A stretch of 44,775 nt of DNA from Anoxybacillus sp. (GTDB taxonomy: Bacteria > Bacillota > Bacilli > Bacillales > Anoxybacillaceae). Below, one piece after another: positions 1 to 7,668 of the stretch (the first letter of the stretch is position 1; every line of letters starts with the position of its first letter). Both the position numbers and the translations under genes were made by a program. The stretch spans positions 1 through 44,775 of the forward strand of contig NZ_JAILZV010000005.1 of the NCBI RefSeq assembly GCF_023512315.1, given 5' to 3'. The notes beneath the pieces were generated by a model that searched no databases, was not told the DNA's origin, and saw nothing but the letters and a program-made list of their open reading frames with translations.

Positions 1-169
1 TTTTTCTGCCCTTGCCCTTACTGACCCTTTCTTTCCTTTGGCGAGTGTTGGTCAAGGGCGAATCCCTTTACACAATCTCCTTCATTTTCCTTCAAAAGGA
101 AGCCCGTGATTACTTTTCATAGATTTTTTGACGCTACCATTTCCATCATATTACTTTTACAAGATGGCG
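1..169. other. Left edge, no gene recognised
   Basis: No convincing coding region, RNA gene or repeat is visible between the window edge and the desaturase terminator. The stretch is pyrimidine-rich on the plus strand. It may be the upstream region of a gene lying outside the window. Confidence 0.4.
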
Positions 170-204
170 ACAAACAAAAAGCTGGTTCGCAATAGAACCA
201 GCAT
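170..204 (-). terminator. Rho-independent terminator of the desaturase gene
   Basis: A perfect 8-bp stem (GCTGGTTC / GAACCAGC, 181-202) with a 6-nt loop lies just past the desaturase stop. On the minus strand it is followed by a T-rich run (171-180). Confidence 0.8.
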
Positions 205-213
205 CCAGCTTCC

Positions 214-1308
214 TTATTTTTTCAATTGTCCAGCTACTTTTTTCGCAACGACTTGCTCGTTCTCCATTTTGCGATATTCGATGTGCAACGGGTCTAATCC
301 GTATCCTAAGGAGCCGTATACGTTTCCTTGACGCGGCTCAATCAGCTCGGTTTGTTGATAATAAAGCCTCGGTGTTTTCCAAAGCGCCCGCAACGCTTGC
401 AACATCGGCATTTCATGATAGCGGTCTGGCCACATTTTCTTAATGTGTGCTTTTACCAGTGGGTAATATTTTGAACTCATGCTTGGAAATAGATGATGCT
501 CCGTATGGTACGAAAAGTTAAAATGGAGCACATCGACCCATTTCGGAACGGTGACCGATAAGCTATTGGCCAGTGGGTCGTTCACGGGCACTAATGGATT
601 TAAGCGATGGTTCGTCGAAATGTAGCTCATGACGATGAAATTAGCAATCAATAGCGGCAATAAAAAGATAAAGAACCAATTAGAAAATCCTACAACGAAC
701 AATAAGCCAATCCATGTTGCCCACGGCAACAAAAACTGAAAGAACACAATGCCGCGATTTTTCGGGCGAAAGTCTTTGAGAAAATAAAACAACATCCTTG
801 TCGAATGAAGAGTAAACGTAATCGCTAACGAGCAAAAAGCAAAAAACGCTCGAATCGTAAACGGAATATTATACACCCAGCGCAAGAAGCGGCTTTTAGC
901 TAATTTTTCTACCGCTGGCCATGCATCCGGGTCTTTCTCTTCATCTTGTGTATGGGCATGGTGTGTGACATTATGCCACTTTCTCCATAGTTTCGGACCT
1001 GTACATAGCGGCCAAAAAGCAACCGCGCCAAGAAAATCGCGCAACCAAGGGGTTCGCACGACAGTACCGTGCAAAATTTCATGCCCTAAAAACCCTAACG
1101 CAGCAAAACTAAAACCTAATACAACAGAAATGAGCGTCTTCCATATTGGATGAAGATCAAGTAAAGAAATAGCGAGGATACCGCTCAACGCGATAAGCAA
1201 ATACGCTAGACCACCGAAAAGACGAGAAGGGACGGGTTGAAATGCTTTTTTTGGCAAATGCGGGGAAATTCTTGCCGCATACCAGCCAAACGAATGAAAT
1301 TCTTTCAT
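214..1308 (-). CDS. Membrane fatty acid desaturase
   Basis: This 364-residue integral membrane protein should introduce a double bond into membrane lipid acyl chains using a di-iron centre, oxygen and an electron donor. All three histidine boxes are present: HEILH (HxxxH), HNVTHH (HxxxHH) and HTEHH (HxxHH). Hydrophobic segments lie between them, notably around residues 33-75 and 150-245. The ATG at 1308 has a good ribosome binding site (GAAAGGAGTCG). It is a single-gene unit with its own sigma-A-like promoter (1436-1465) and terminator. In B. subtilis the acyl-lipid desaturase Des is induced by cold through DesK/DesR; no DesR site was identified here and regulation is unknown. The family call is firm; the position of the double bond and the substrate are not known. 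Confidence 0.88.
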   Translation of the reverse strand: MKEFHSFGWYAARISPHLPKKAFQPVPSRLFGGLAYLLIALSGILAISLLDLHPIWKTLISVVLGFSFAALGFLGHEILHGTVVRTPWLRDFLGAVAFWPLCTGPKLWRKWHNVTHHAHTQDEEKDPDAWPAVEKLAKSRFLRWVYNIPFTIRAFFAFCSLAITFTLHSTRMLFYFLKDFRPKNRGIVFFQFLLPWATWIGLLFVVGFSNWFFIFLLPLLIANFIVMSYISTNHRLNPLVPVNDPLANSLSVTVPKWVDVLHFNFSYHTEHHLFPSMSSKYYPLVKAHIKKMWPDRYHEMPMLQALRALWKTPRLYYQQTELIEPRQGNVYGSLGYGLDPLHIEYRKMENEQVVAKKVAGQLKK

Positions 1309-1435
1309 TTAACGACTCCTTTCAAAATGAACCTTCTGCCGAATCAAAATGGACAAAAGGCATTGCACATTCACCGCACAATCAGTCGAAATATTCTGAA
1401 AAGACCGTTTATGCGGTTATTCTTACTTATGCTTC

Positions 1436-1465
1436 ATCCTACCATCTTTCCTCTTGTCCTGTCAA
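1436..1465 (-). promoter_or_regulatory. Candidate sigma-A promoter of the desaturase gene
   Basis: On the minus strand TTGACA (1460-1465), an 18-nt spacer and TAGGAT (1436-1441) precede the desaturase start by about 130 nt. The -35 is a full match and the -10 matches four of six. Confidence 0.5.
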
Positions 1466-1510
1466 TTATTTTTTATTACCAGGTATTATTATTACGTGCT
1501 AATTTTCAAC

Positions 1511-1557
1511 AAAAAATCGCTTTTCTGCCTCCGATTCACCTAAAGCAGAAAAGCGAT
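1511..1557 (-). terminator. Terminator of the DUF1611/racemase operon
   Basis: A 13-bp perfect inverted repeat (ATCGCTTTTCTGC at 1516-1528 and its complement at 1545-1557) lies immediately after the racemase stop. On the minus strand a run of six T follows (1511-1516). Confidence 0.85.
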
Positions 1558-1564
1558 ACTTATC

Positions 1565-2671
1565 TTATGCGGACGTTCGACTTTTGGAATAGTGGCTTCG
1601 TTCAGGCAAATATTTTTTATAAACGTAAGGAGACGTCATAAGTGAAATAAGTGCACCGTAATCAAGGGTGAATTTTACTTCATCACCAATCTTTAACTCG
1701 ATATTTTTCGTATCAAGAATAATATGGTCGCTGCTTGCCCCAAGAATGTCTATCGGCAATAGCGGTGTTAACCCTGGCACGAAGACATCTTGCCGACCGA
1801 TGCCAACGATGGCACGCCGGATGAGCCCGCGATCGCCAAACGTAATCGTTTCACCAAATGCGTTTCGCCCTCGCTCTCCAAATGGCACCGACGGCTTCGT
1901 TTTTGCTTCAATCACTTCCGCTACTAGGCAAAACGCATCTTGGTACAGCCCAGGAATCGGAGTTCCGTTCACTGTTTCCCTTCCTAAAAAAATCGATTCT
2001 CCGAGGCGAATATGGTTTATCGTCCCGACATCTTTTGTTTGTTTCACCCAATGGTAATTAGCAGAGTTGCCGCCCGAAACATATGGGAGAAATAACGAAA
2101 ACTGCTTTTGGATTTGTTTTGCGATAGAGGAAAATTCACACATTTTTTGCTCAGTCGGAATCACGCCGCCAAAGCAAGCGAAATTCGTGCCAAGACCGAC
2201 AAGCTGAATGTTTGGCAACTTTAACACTTCTTCGATCACCGCAGGTAAATCTTCGGGCATAATCCCTTCGCGCAAGTCGCCCATTTCGACCATTAAAATA
2301 ATCGAATGTTTCTTTTGTTGCTTTGCCGCTTCGTTTGCCAATGCACGAATCACGTCTAGTTCTGTGTTCATGCTAATGTCAGCAACTTGAACGACTGACG
2401 CCACTTCGCTTAATGCTGGCGTCCTTAACAACATGAGCGTCGCATTCAAACGCGCCGCTTTTAATCGCCGGAGGCGGGAAATTTTCGTATCGGCTAAACT
2501 TGTAACCCCGCTTTCCACGAGCGTTTTCGCAATCTCGATACTAGCGTCTACTCCTTTGACGACCGCTGTCACTTGAACACCTTTTTTCTCATATAATTTT
2601 TTTAGCACGCTAGCATTATGGCGAATTTTGTGCAAATCAATTTCCACCCTCGGGGTGAGCGCTGTTCTCAT
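1565..2671 (-). CDS. PLP-dependent amino acid racemase, alanine/ornithine racemase-like
   Basis: The 368-residue protein has the fold-type III PLP (alanine racemase N-terminal) pattern: an early Val-Glu-Ile-Asp-Leu strand, then the probable PLP lysine in TAVVKGVDAS near residue 39, and a late segment with SSDHIILD and LDYGALISLMTS. It lacks the usual bacterial Alr sequence around the lysine (KADAYG), so it is probably not the cell-wall alanine racemase. It resembles proteins usually labelled alanine/ornithine racemase family. The start codon overlaps the upstream DUF1611 stop by 4 nt (ATGA), implying translational coupling. Substrate unknown; the partner suggests D-amino acid (possibly D-glutamate) metabolism, which is inference. 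Confidence 0.78.
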   Translation of the reverse strand: MRTALTPRVEIDLHKIRHNASVLKKLYEKKGVQVTAVVKGVDASIEIAKTLVESGVTSLADTKISRLRRLKAARLNATLMLLRTPALSEVASVVQVADISMNTELDVIRALANEAAKQQKKHSIILMVEMGDLREGIMPEDLPAVIEEVLKLPNIQLVGLGTNFACFGGVIPTEQKMCEFSSIAKQIQKQFSLFLPYVSGGNSANYHWVKQTKDVGTINHIRLGESIFLGRETVNGTPIPGLYQDAFCLVAEVIEAKTKPSVPFGERGRNAFGETITFGDRGLIRRAIVGIGRQDVFVPGLTPLLPIDILGASSDHIILDTKNIELKIGDEVKFTLDYGALISLMTSPYVYKKYLPERSHYSKSRTSA

Positions 2672-3756
2672 ACGGCCACCCCTGACGGACGTTTCTTTTT
2701 CAACGACGGGAAGTAGTCGATAAGACGGTCAATTACTTTATCTGGTTCCATTTTTAAGACGTCTGTTACTGGCATATGGAACGTTTGTTCATATTCTATA
2801 ATCGTTTTTTGTAGTTCATCATCCGTCATTCCTTCGTGGTTTAGCGTAATCGCAACGACTTTTGTTTGACCGAAATGTTCAATTAACTCGATTTCGCTTT
2901 GAACAGACGGCATTTTCATGAACGGGAAATCGCCGAGGACTTTTCGTTTTGGCGGATGTTGCAAAATTACTGCTTGCGGCCTTGCTCCTTTTAAAATGCC
3001 GCACGAACTGACGTACGCAGGATGACTTAATGCTCCTTGTCCTTCGACGATAATAATGTCCGGCTGCTCGGTTTCGTATGCTCGGACGATTTCTCGTTCC
3101 AATTCTCCAATCATATATTGGAGTGGAAACGCGTCCATGGCGAAACCGTAAGAAGCGCCTTGAATCAGTCCTGTCTGTCCAGTAGCAATAAAGGCAGTGC
3201 GGTAGCCGCGCGCTTGTAGTCCTTTGTCCACAATCATTGCCGTCGTCCGTTTGCCGCACGCTCCATCGGTGCCAAGCACAGCAACGACTGGTGCCTTTAC
3301 TTGCAAAATGCGTCCGGTAAATAGCGTCCATTCTTTTTTCGGCCGCGGTTTGCGAATATCGCGAATTTCTACGCCGCAACGTTTAGCAATTGCCATCATT
3401 TGTTCATCTTCCGTCAAAAATTCTTGCAGCGGATTAATAATATGCATTCCTGCTTCCATTGCATCGATAACTACTTGTCGTTCTTCTTGTTTGAGAAAAG
3501 CGTTTGCGGGAGCAATTCCAAGGATAAAGTAGTTCGGTTTTTCTTTCGCAGAGGTAATCGCTTCTTGAAGGTTTTTGCAAATCGGGATGCCGTTTCGTTT
3601 TTTGTCTAATACTTCACCTGCGTCTTGCCCAGCTTTCGAGCTGTCAATGACCGCCGCAATCTCATACAATCCAGAGTTGCGAACTAATCCGTTTGCCGTT
3701 TTTCCATCCATGGAGCCAAATTGATTTTCACAATAAACAATGGCATATTTCTTCAT
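2668..3756 (-). CDS. DUF1611 family P-loop protein (DgcN-like)
   Basis: This is a 362-residue protein of the DUF1611 family. An N-terminal Rossmann-like domain (about residues 1-145) is followed by a P-loop NTPase-like domain with GTDGACGKRTT at about residues 162-172 and an IIIVEGQGALSHPAY segment. Characterised relatives (DgcN) act with a second enzyme in D-glutamate catabolism and have been described as D-glutamate N-acetyltransferases. The start chosen is the ATG at 3756, preceded by GGAGGGG at 6 nt; an in-frame codon 30 nt upstream has no good ribosome binding site. It is the first gene of a two-gene operon with the racemase and has its own promoter. A DgcN-like role is plausible but unproved. 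Confidence 0.75.
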   Translation of the reverse strand: MKKYAIVYCENQFGSMDGKTANGLVRNSGLYEIAAVIDSSKAGQDAGEVLDKKRNGIPICKNLQEAITSAKEKPNYFILGIAPANAFLKQEERQVVIDAMEAGMHIINPLQEFLTEDEQMMAIAKRCGVEIRDIRKPRPKKEWTLFTGRILQVKAPVVAVLGTDGACGKRTTAMIVDKGLQARGYRTAFIATGQTGLIQGASYGFAMDAFPLQYMIGELEREIVRAYETEQPDIIIVEGQGALSHPAYVSSCGILKGARPQAVILQHPPKRKVLGDFPFMKMPSVQSEIELIEHFGQTKVVAITLNHEGMTDDELQKTIIEYEQTFHMPVTDVLKMEPDKVIDRLIDYFPSLKKKRPSGVAV

Positions 3757-3798
3757 CAGAAACCCCTCCATTTCATGTGAAATCAATTTTTTCCACGA

Positions 3799-3839
3799 AA
3801 AAGAACACCTTAATCCTTGTTTCGGAAAGATGTTCTTTC
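3799..3839 (-). terminator. Hairpin with T-run in the DUF1611 leader (terminator or attenuator)
   Basis: On the minus strand an imperfect stem pairs AAAGAACATC with GGTGTTCTTT and is followed by TTTTTC. It lies about 90 nt past the rlmH stop and also between the DUF1611 promoter and its start. It may end rlmH transcription or attenuate the downstream operon; sequence alone cannot decide. Confidence 0.5.
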
Positions 3840-3864
3840 ATAAAAAATAGTCATTCTATCAACA

Positions 3865-3893
3865 ATTATAAAAAATTTAGTGAAAAATGTAAA
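3865..3893 (-). promoter_or_regulatory. Candidate sigma-A promoter of the DUF1611/racemase operon
   Basis: On the minus strand TTTACA (3888-3893), a 17-nt spacer and a perfect TATAAT (3865-3870) lie about 110 nt upstream of the DUF1611 start. Confidence 0.6.
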
Positions 3894-3930
3894 ATATTTT
3901 CCCTTTGCGTATCCACAAGGGGAAAACTAG

Positions 3931-4410
3931 CTATTTGTGATACGGTTCTCCTCGGTTAATCCGAAAGGCGCGGTAAATTTGTTCTAACAGGATTAAGCGC
4001 ATCAGCTGGTGCGGGAACGTCATTTTAGAAAAAGAGAGCAGTTCGTCAGCACGCTCGATCACTTGGCGGCTTAGACCGAGCGAGCCACCGATGATAAAGA
4101 CGACTTTGCTTTTGCCGTAAGTCGCGAGCTTATCTAAACTTTGGGCAAATTGCTCCGAAGATTTCATCGTTCCTTCAATGGCTAAGGCGATAGTATACGC
4201 ATCATGCGGGATTTTCGTTAACAGGCGCTCGCCTTCTTTCGCTTTTATTTGCTCCATCTCTTGCTGGCTTAAATGCTCCGGTGCTTTTTCATCTGCCACC
4301 TCGATAATCTCTATTTTTGCATATGTCGATAACCGCTTCGCATATTCATCAATACCTTGCTTTAAATATTTTTCTTTTAACTTACCAACAGATAAAACGG
4401 TTATATTCAC
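3931..4410 (-). CDS. rlmH: 23S rRNA (pseudouridine-1915-N3) methyltransferase RlmH
   Basis: This 159-residue SPOUT-class methyltransferase (B. subtilis YydA) methylates pseudouridine 1915 in helix 69 of 23S rRNA in assembled 70S ribosomes, using S-adenosylmethionine. Visible marks are the N-terminal [22 protein letters not shown], the knot-region glycines in [10 protein letters not shown] and the C-terminal [26 protein letters not shown], which is near-invariant in the family. The start is the GTG at 4410 (ribosome binding site GGGGATG); an upstream in-frame codon would add 23 residues absent from relatives. Length matches the usual 155-159. The upstream DNA holds a DnaA-box cluster. Confidence 0.95.
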   Translation of the reverse strand: MNITVLSVGKLKEKYLKQGIDEYAKRLSTYAKIEIIEVADEKAPEHLSQQEMEQIKAKEGERLLTKIPHDAYTIALAIEGTMKSSEQFAQSLDKLATYGKSKVVFIIGGSLGLSRQVIERADELLSFSKMTFPHQLMRLILLEQIYRAFRINRGEPYHK

Positions 4411-4434
4411 ACAACATCCCCACTTTACAAACAA

Positions 4435-4669
4435 GTTATCAACAATGTTTATCCACATATACACACAGCTAGTCCACATATTGTGTTAAAAACATTCGTT
4501 CCCTACCATATATTCGGCTTGTTTCGCGCAAAATTCACACAATTTTGGTTGCTTATCCACAGGTACTGTTGTGATTTCTGGTGCTTGCTCTTTGTTATCC
4601 ACATATATATCAATCGCTAGCTCCACATGTTCTAAACAACAATACATATTATTCGCCCCCTTATCCACT
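4435..4669. promoter_or_regulatory. DnaA-box cluster around rlmH/yyzF
   Basis: Three exact TTATCCACA boxes lie on the plus strand at 4449-4457, 4553-4561 and 4595-4603. One-mismatch forms occur at 4435-4443 (TTATCAACA) and 4661-4669 (TTATCCACT), and another, GTATCCACA, lies at 3909-3917 in the rlmH 3' end. The cluster is about 30 kb from oriC. B. subtilis has a known DnaA-binding region at yydA, the rlmH orthologue. Confidence 0.75.
4486..4647 (-). CDS. yyzF: Small CxxH/CxxC protein YyzF
   Basis: This 53-residue protein starts at the ATG at 4647, behind AAGGGGGCG. It contains an N-terminal CCLEHVE (CxxH type) and CEFC near residue 37, the two motifs that define the small CxxH/CxxC protein family of Bacillales, which suggests zinc binding. 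An in-frame GTG at 4668 would add seven residues but has no suitable ribosome binding site. It lies between htrC and rlmH as in B. subtilis. Two perfect DnaA boxes lie inside this gene, so part of its codon choice may be constrained by DnaA binding. Function unknown. Confidence 0.8.
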   Translation of the reverse strand: MYCCLEHVELAIDIYVDNKEQAPEITTVPVDKQPKLCEFCAKQAEYMVGNECF

Positions 4670-4756
4670 TGTGGACAAAGAAAACAGGAGCGTCGGTTGC
4701 GCTCCCTAGTTTCTGTCCACAGCTACTGCTAGCGTGGGAAGTTCGTGCGGTTTTCG

Positions 4757-5974
4757 TTAAAACGATTCTTTCGTCAACCGCACCGTCACCGTCGCCTTTT
4801 TCCCATCGCGGTAAAACGTGACTTTCAAGTCATCGCCAATCGTCTTTTTCGTATATAAATATTTCCGTAAGTCTAACACGTTTGAAATTTTTTGCCCATC
4901 TAACGCGACAATGACATCGAATTGGCGCAACCCCGCTTGTGCTGCTGGCGATCTCGGCACTACTTGAATAATCGCAACCCCTTCGGTCACGTTTGGCGGT
5001 AAATGCAACGTTTCTTGCAAGTGATACGATGAAATATCGCTTAATGACCGAAGTTCTACCCCTATATATGGTCGACGGACTTGCCCGTATTTTTCTAAAT
5101 CGGCAATAATCGGTCGTGCCGAGTTAATTGGAATCGAAAAACCGATGCCTTCCACTGCTTCTTGGGCAATTTTCATCGAATTAATGCCTATTACTTGCCC
5201 TTCAATATTGACTAATGCTCCACCGCTATTGCCAGGGTTAATGGCCGCATCGGTTTGCAGTACTTCCGCATTCCAATCCGGCAACCCGTCCTGGTCTAAA
5301 TCGACCTCAATCGTCCGATTTTTTCCGGAAATAATTCCTTGCGTCACTGAACCAGCAAATTGTAATCCAAGTGGATTGCCAATGGCGATGACTGGTTCCC
5401 CTAGCTTCACCGCATCCGAATCCCCAAATTCTGCGACTTTTTTCACGTGCTTGGCGTCAATTTCGAGCACTGCCAAATCTGTTAATGCATCGCTTCCTAA
5501 CAAGCGCGCGCGAACGCGTGTCCCGTCTTTTAAGCTCACTTCCAGCTGGCTTGCATTTTCCACGACATGGTGGTTCGTGACAATGAAGGCTTTACCGTTC
5601 GCTAGTTTATAAATCACCCCTGAACCAGTTCCAGCTTCACCGCCTTGCGACCAAAAATTTGCTTCTTGAATATTTACAACACCGACAACGGCATCGGATA
5701 CTTTGTCAATTGCCTTCGTCACTTGTGACACAACGTTCACTGACACATTTTCTCGGACGGTTGGCTGGTTAACCGCCTCTTCCTTGCTCGTCTGCCCGCG
5801 CTCTTTTGGCGTCACTGAATAAGGCAAGACATCCCATGTGGAAAGCACAGGAATGGAAAACACCACTAATAATGCCCCGAGCAATGCCCCGACTAAAGCA
5901 GCGAGAAACGTACCGCGCCGATTTCCTTTTTGCTTCTGCCGATACGGTTCATAATGATCGTCATAGTAGCCCAT
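4757..5974 (-). CDS. htrC: HtrA-type membrane-anchored serine protease (HtrC/YyxA)
   Basis: This is a 405-residue DegP/HtrA family protease. A short basic cytoplasmic tail is followed by one membrane segment (about 22-46), an S1C trypsin-like domain and a C-terminal PDZ domain (about 295-390). The catalytic triad is visible: His136 in TNHHVV, Asp166 in LTDLAVL and Ser250 in NPGNSGGAL. It should act outside the membrane on misfolded or regulatory proteins. It is the last gene of the wal cluster, as yyxA is in B. subtilis, about 110 nt after walJ. A TATAAT (6019-6024) lies in that gap but without a correctly spaced -35, so whether it has its own promoter is open. Confidence 0.93.
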   Translation of the reverse strand: MGYYDDHYEPYRQKQKGNRRGTFLAALVGALLGALLVVFSIPVLSTWDVLPYSVTPKERGQTSKEEAVNQPTVRENVSVNVVSQVTKAIDKVSDAVVGVVNIQEANFWSQGGEAGTGSGVIYKLANGKAFIVTNHHVVENASQLEVSLKDGTRVRARLLGSDALTDLAVLEIDAKHVKKVAEFGDSDAVKLGEPVIAIGNPLGLQFAGSVTQGIISGKNRTIEVDLDQDGLPDWNAEVLQTDAAINPGNSGGALVNIEGQVIGINSMKIAQEAVEGIGFSIPINSARPIIADLEKYGQVRRPYIGVELRSLSDISSYHLQETLHLPPNVTEGVAIIQVVPRSPAAQAGLRQFDVIVALDGQKISNVLDLRKYLYTKKTIGDDLKVTFYRDGKKATVTVRLTKESF

Positions 5975-6085
5975 CTTTCCTCACCTATCCTTTCTCGCTA
6001 GTATGTACCCATCTTTTTATTATAATGCTTTCGCTTGGCAAAAATCCATGTCAAACACATTAGCCCATCTTTCCCAAAATAGCGG

Positions 6086-6877
6086 CTACACATACACTAA
6101 GTCTGTCGGGATTTTCGGATCCGTATCATAAAGACCGAATTGTTCCCCAACCGCAAATCCTCGATTAACCAATAGTTGTTCCACCGTCATACGCGCAAGT
6201 TCTTTCATGTTGTTATCTTGGCTTAAGTGAGCCAAATAAATTCGCTTCGTTCGCTCCCCAATCACATCGGCAAGCGCTAGCGCCGCATCTTCGTTCGACA
6301 CATGTCCGACATCACTCAAAATGCGGCGCTTAATGCTCCACGGATAAGGACCCATCCGTAACATCTCGACATCGTGATTGCTTTCAAACACAAACACATC
6401 CGCATGTTCAATCGTCCGTTTCATCCGTTCGCTTACATATCCTGTATCGGTCATGAGTGCTAGCTTTTTCCCATCGTGGTGAAAGACGTAAAACATTGGC
6501 TCAGCCGCATCATGAGAAACGCCGAACGATTCGACGTCAATCCCTCTAAACGAACGCACCGAACCGGTGGGAAAGACAAACTTTTGATCGATTGGAATTT
6601 CACCAATCAACCCTTCCATCGCTTTCCACGTTTTTTCGTTTGCATAAATCGGCAGTTGGTATTTGCGAGCAATGACCCCTAACCCTTTAATATGATCGCT
6701 ATGTTCATGTGTCACTAAAATTGCCGTCACATCTTTTAGATGACGGCCAATTTGTTGAAAAAGTTGCTCGAGCTGCTTGCCGCTCAATCCAGCGTCAACA
6801 AGCAGCCGCTCTGTTTCTGTTTCCACGTAAAAGGCATTCCCTGTACTTCCACTAGCAAGCACGCTAAATCGCATCAT
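6086..6877 (-). CDS. walJ: WalJ (YycJ) metallo-beta-lactamase-fold hydrolase
   Basis: This 263-residue protein carries the HxHxDH zinc motif as [10 protein letters not shown] in its N-terminal third, with further metal ligands likely in FESNHD and the C-terminal LAHLSQDN. YycJ proteins are proposed DNases (5'-3' exonuclease activity is reported for relatives) and have been linked to coordinating cell division with replication. The start chosen is the ATG at 6877 with GGAG 8 nt upstream, giving the normal family length; a GTG nine bases upstream overlaps walI by 4 nt. It is the fifth gene of the wal operon. Confidence 0.92.
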   Translation of the reverse strand: MMRFSVLASGSTGNAFYVETETERLLVDAGLSGKQLEQLFQQIGRHLKDVTAILVTHEHSDHIKGLGVIARKYQLPIYANEKTWKAMEGLIGEIPIDQKFVFPTGSVRSFRGIDVESFGVSHDAAEPMFYVFHHDGKKLALMTDTGYVSERMKRTIEHADVFVFESNHDVEMLRMGPYPWSIKRRILSDVGHVSNEDAALALADVIGERTKRIYLAHLSQDNNMKELARMTVEQLLVNRGFAVGEQFGLYDTDPKIPTDLVYV

Positions 6878-6882
6878 CCCAC

Positions 6883-7668
6883 TCACTCCAACACGCTTCC
6901 TTCATCATTAATAATTTGTCCTTCAAATGCATGAATAAAATAATCTTTCTTCCCATTTACGACTACGTGCCAAGTCGGTGTTAACACTTGTGAAGCCGTA
7001 AACTGTACGAGCGCATAATACCCAAGTTCAATGGTTGTCACCCGATCGCCAGGTTTTAAATAATCTTTTTTATACAGCGTTTCAATCGCTTTTATCGCTG
7101 GAATAATGTCTTGTTTTTTCTCGTATTTCTCTAAATCGTCTAACATCGTTTGCTCATATGAAACCACTTCTTTTTTGTCGTTCAAATGCAATAAAAGCAT
7201 GCTGCTGACGTTTTTATAAATCATTTTATTGCCGTACGTTTGAAAACAAACAATCGTTCGTGATTTCTCATCAAACGTCCAAAAAGCATACGCTTTCCCA
7301 TTAATAATATTTTTCTGCAAGAAATCACTTAAGCTGACCGGATCTTTCACATCGGTAAGCGCTACCGGATGAGTAAACACCGACTGCAATACCGACTGAT
7401 TACTCGTCGCAATTTTTTGGTTGGTTAATTTCTCTGTTTCTTGTCGGGTGAAAATTTTGCTTCTCCCACTTACATATGACGCTTTCGTTACTTCTTTCGG
7501 AATATCGACATACGTAATCCCGTTTGCCTCTAACTGTTCTTCAATCGTTGTTTCTAAAATGACATCTAGCTGGCTACTATTCCGCTTTTGCATAAATTGA
7601 TAGCCTAAAAAAAGGTCGAGGATAAGGAACGTAATGATAAAAATTGTTTTCGTCTTACTCCAATCCAC
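6883..7668 (-). CDS. walI: WalI (YycI) regulator of the WalK kinase
   Basis: This 261-residue protein has one N-terminal membrane helix (about residues 7-24) and an extracytoplasmic YycI domain. In B. subtilis YycH and YycI form a membrane complex with WalK that restrains its activity. Translation begins at a GTG (7668) with a very strong ribosome binding site (AGGAGGGGGAGCTG) inside the 3' end of walH; the genes overlap by 14 nt. It ends overlapping the walJ start region. Confidence 0.94.
   Translation of the reverse strand: MDWSKTKTIFIITFLILDLFLGYQFMQKRNSSQLDVILETTIEEQLEANGITYVDIPKEVTKASYVSGRSKIFTRQETEKLTNQKIATSNQSVLQSVFTHPVALTDVKDPVSLSDFLQKNIINGKAYAFWTFDEKSRTIVCFQTYGNKMIYKNVSSMLLLHLNDKKEVVSYEQTMLDDLEKYEKKQDIIPAIKAIETLYKKDYLKPGDRVTTIELGYYALVQFTASQVLTPTWHVVVNGKKDYFIHAFEGQIINDEGSVLE

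Noticed and set aside
1237-1641. Plus-strand open reading frame across the desaturase start and racemase end
   Set aside because: It spans a promoter and a terminator, has no recognisable domain and lies opposite real genes.
2879-3379. 166-codon frame inside the DUF1611 gene
   Set aside because: It is an arginine/serine-rich shadow frame of the real gene on the same strand.
6019-6054. TTGACA (6049-6054) and TATAAT (6019-6024) upstream of htrC on the minus strand
   Set aside because: The spacer is 24 nt, too long for a sigma-A promoter.
5967-6074. 14-bp direct repeat TAGCCCATCTTTCC at 5967-5980 and 6061-6074 flanking the htrC leader
   Set aside because: One copy includes the htrC start region and the other lies before walJ's end; with no further structure it could be a small local duplication or chance.
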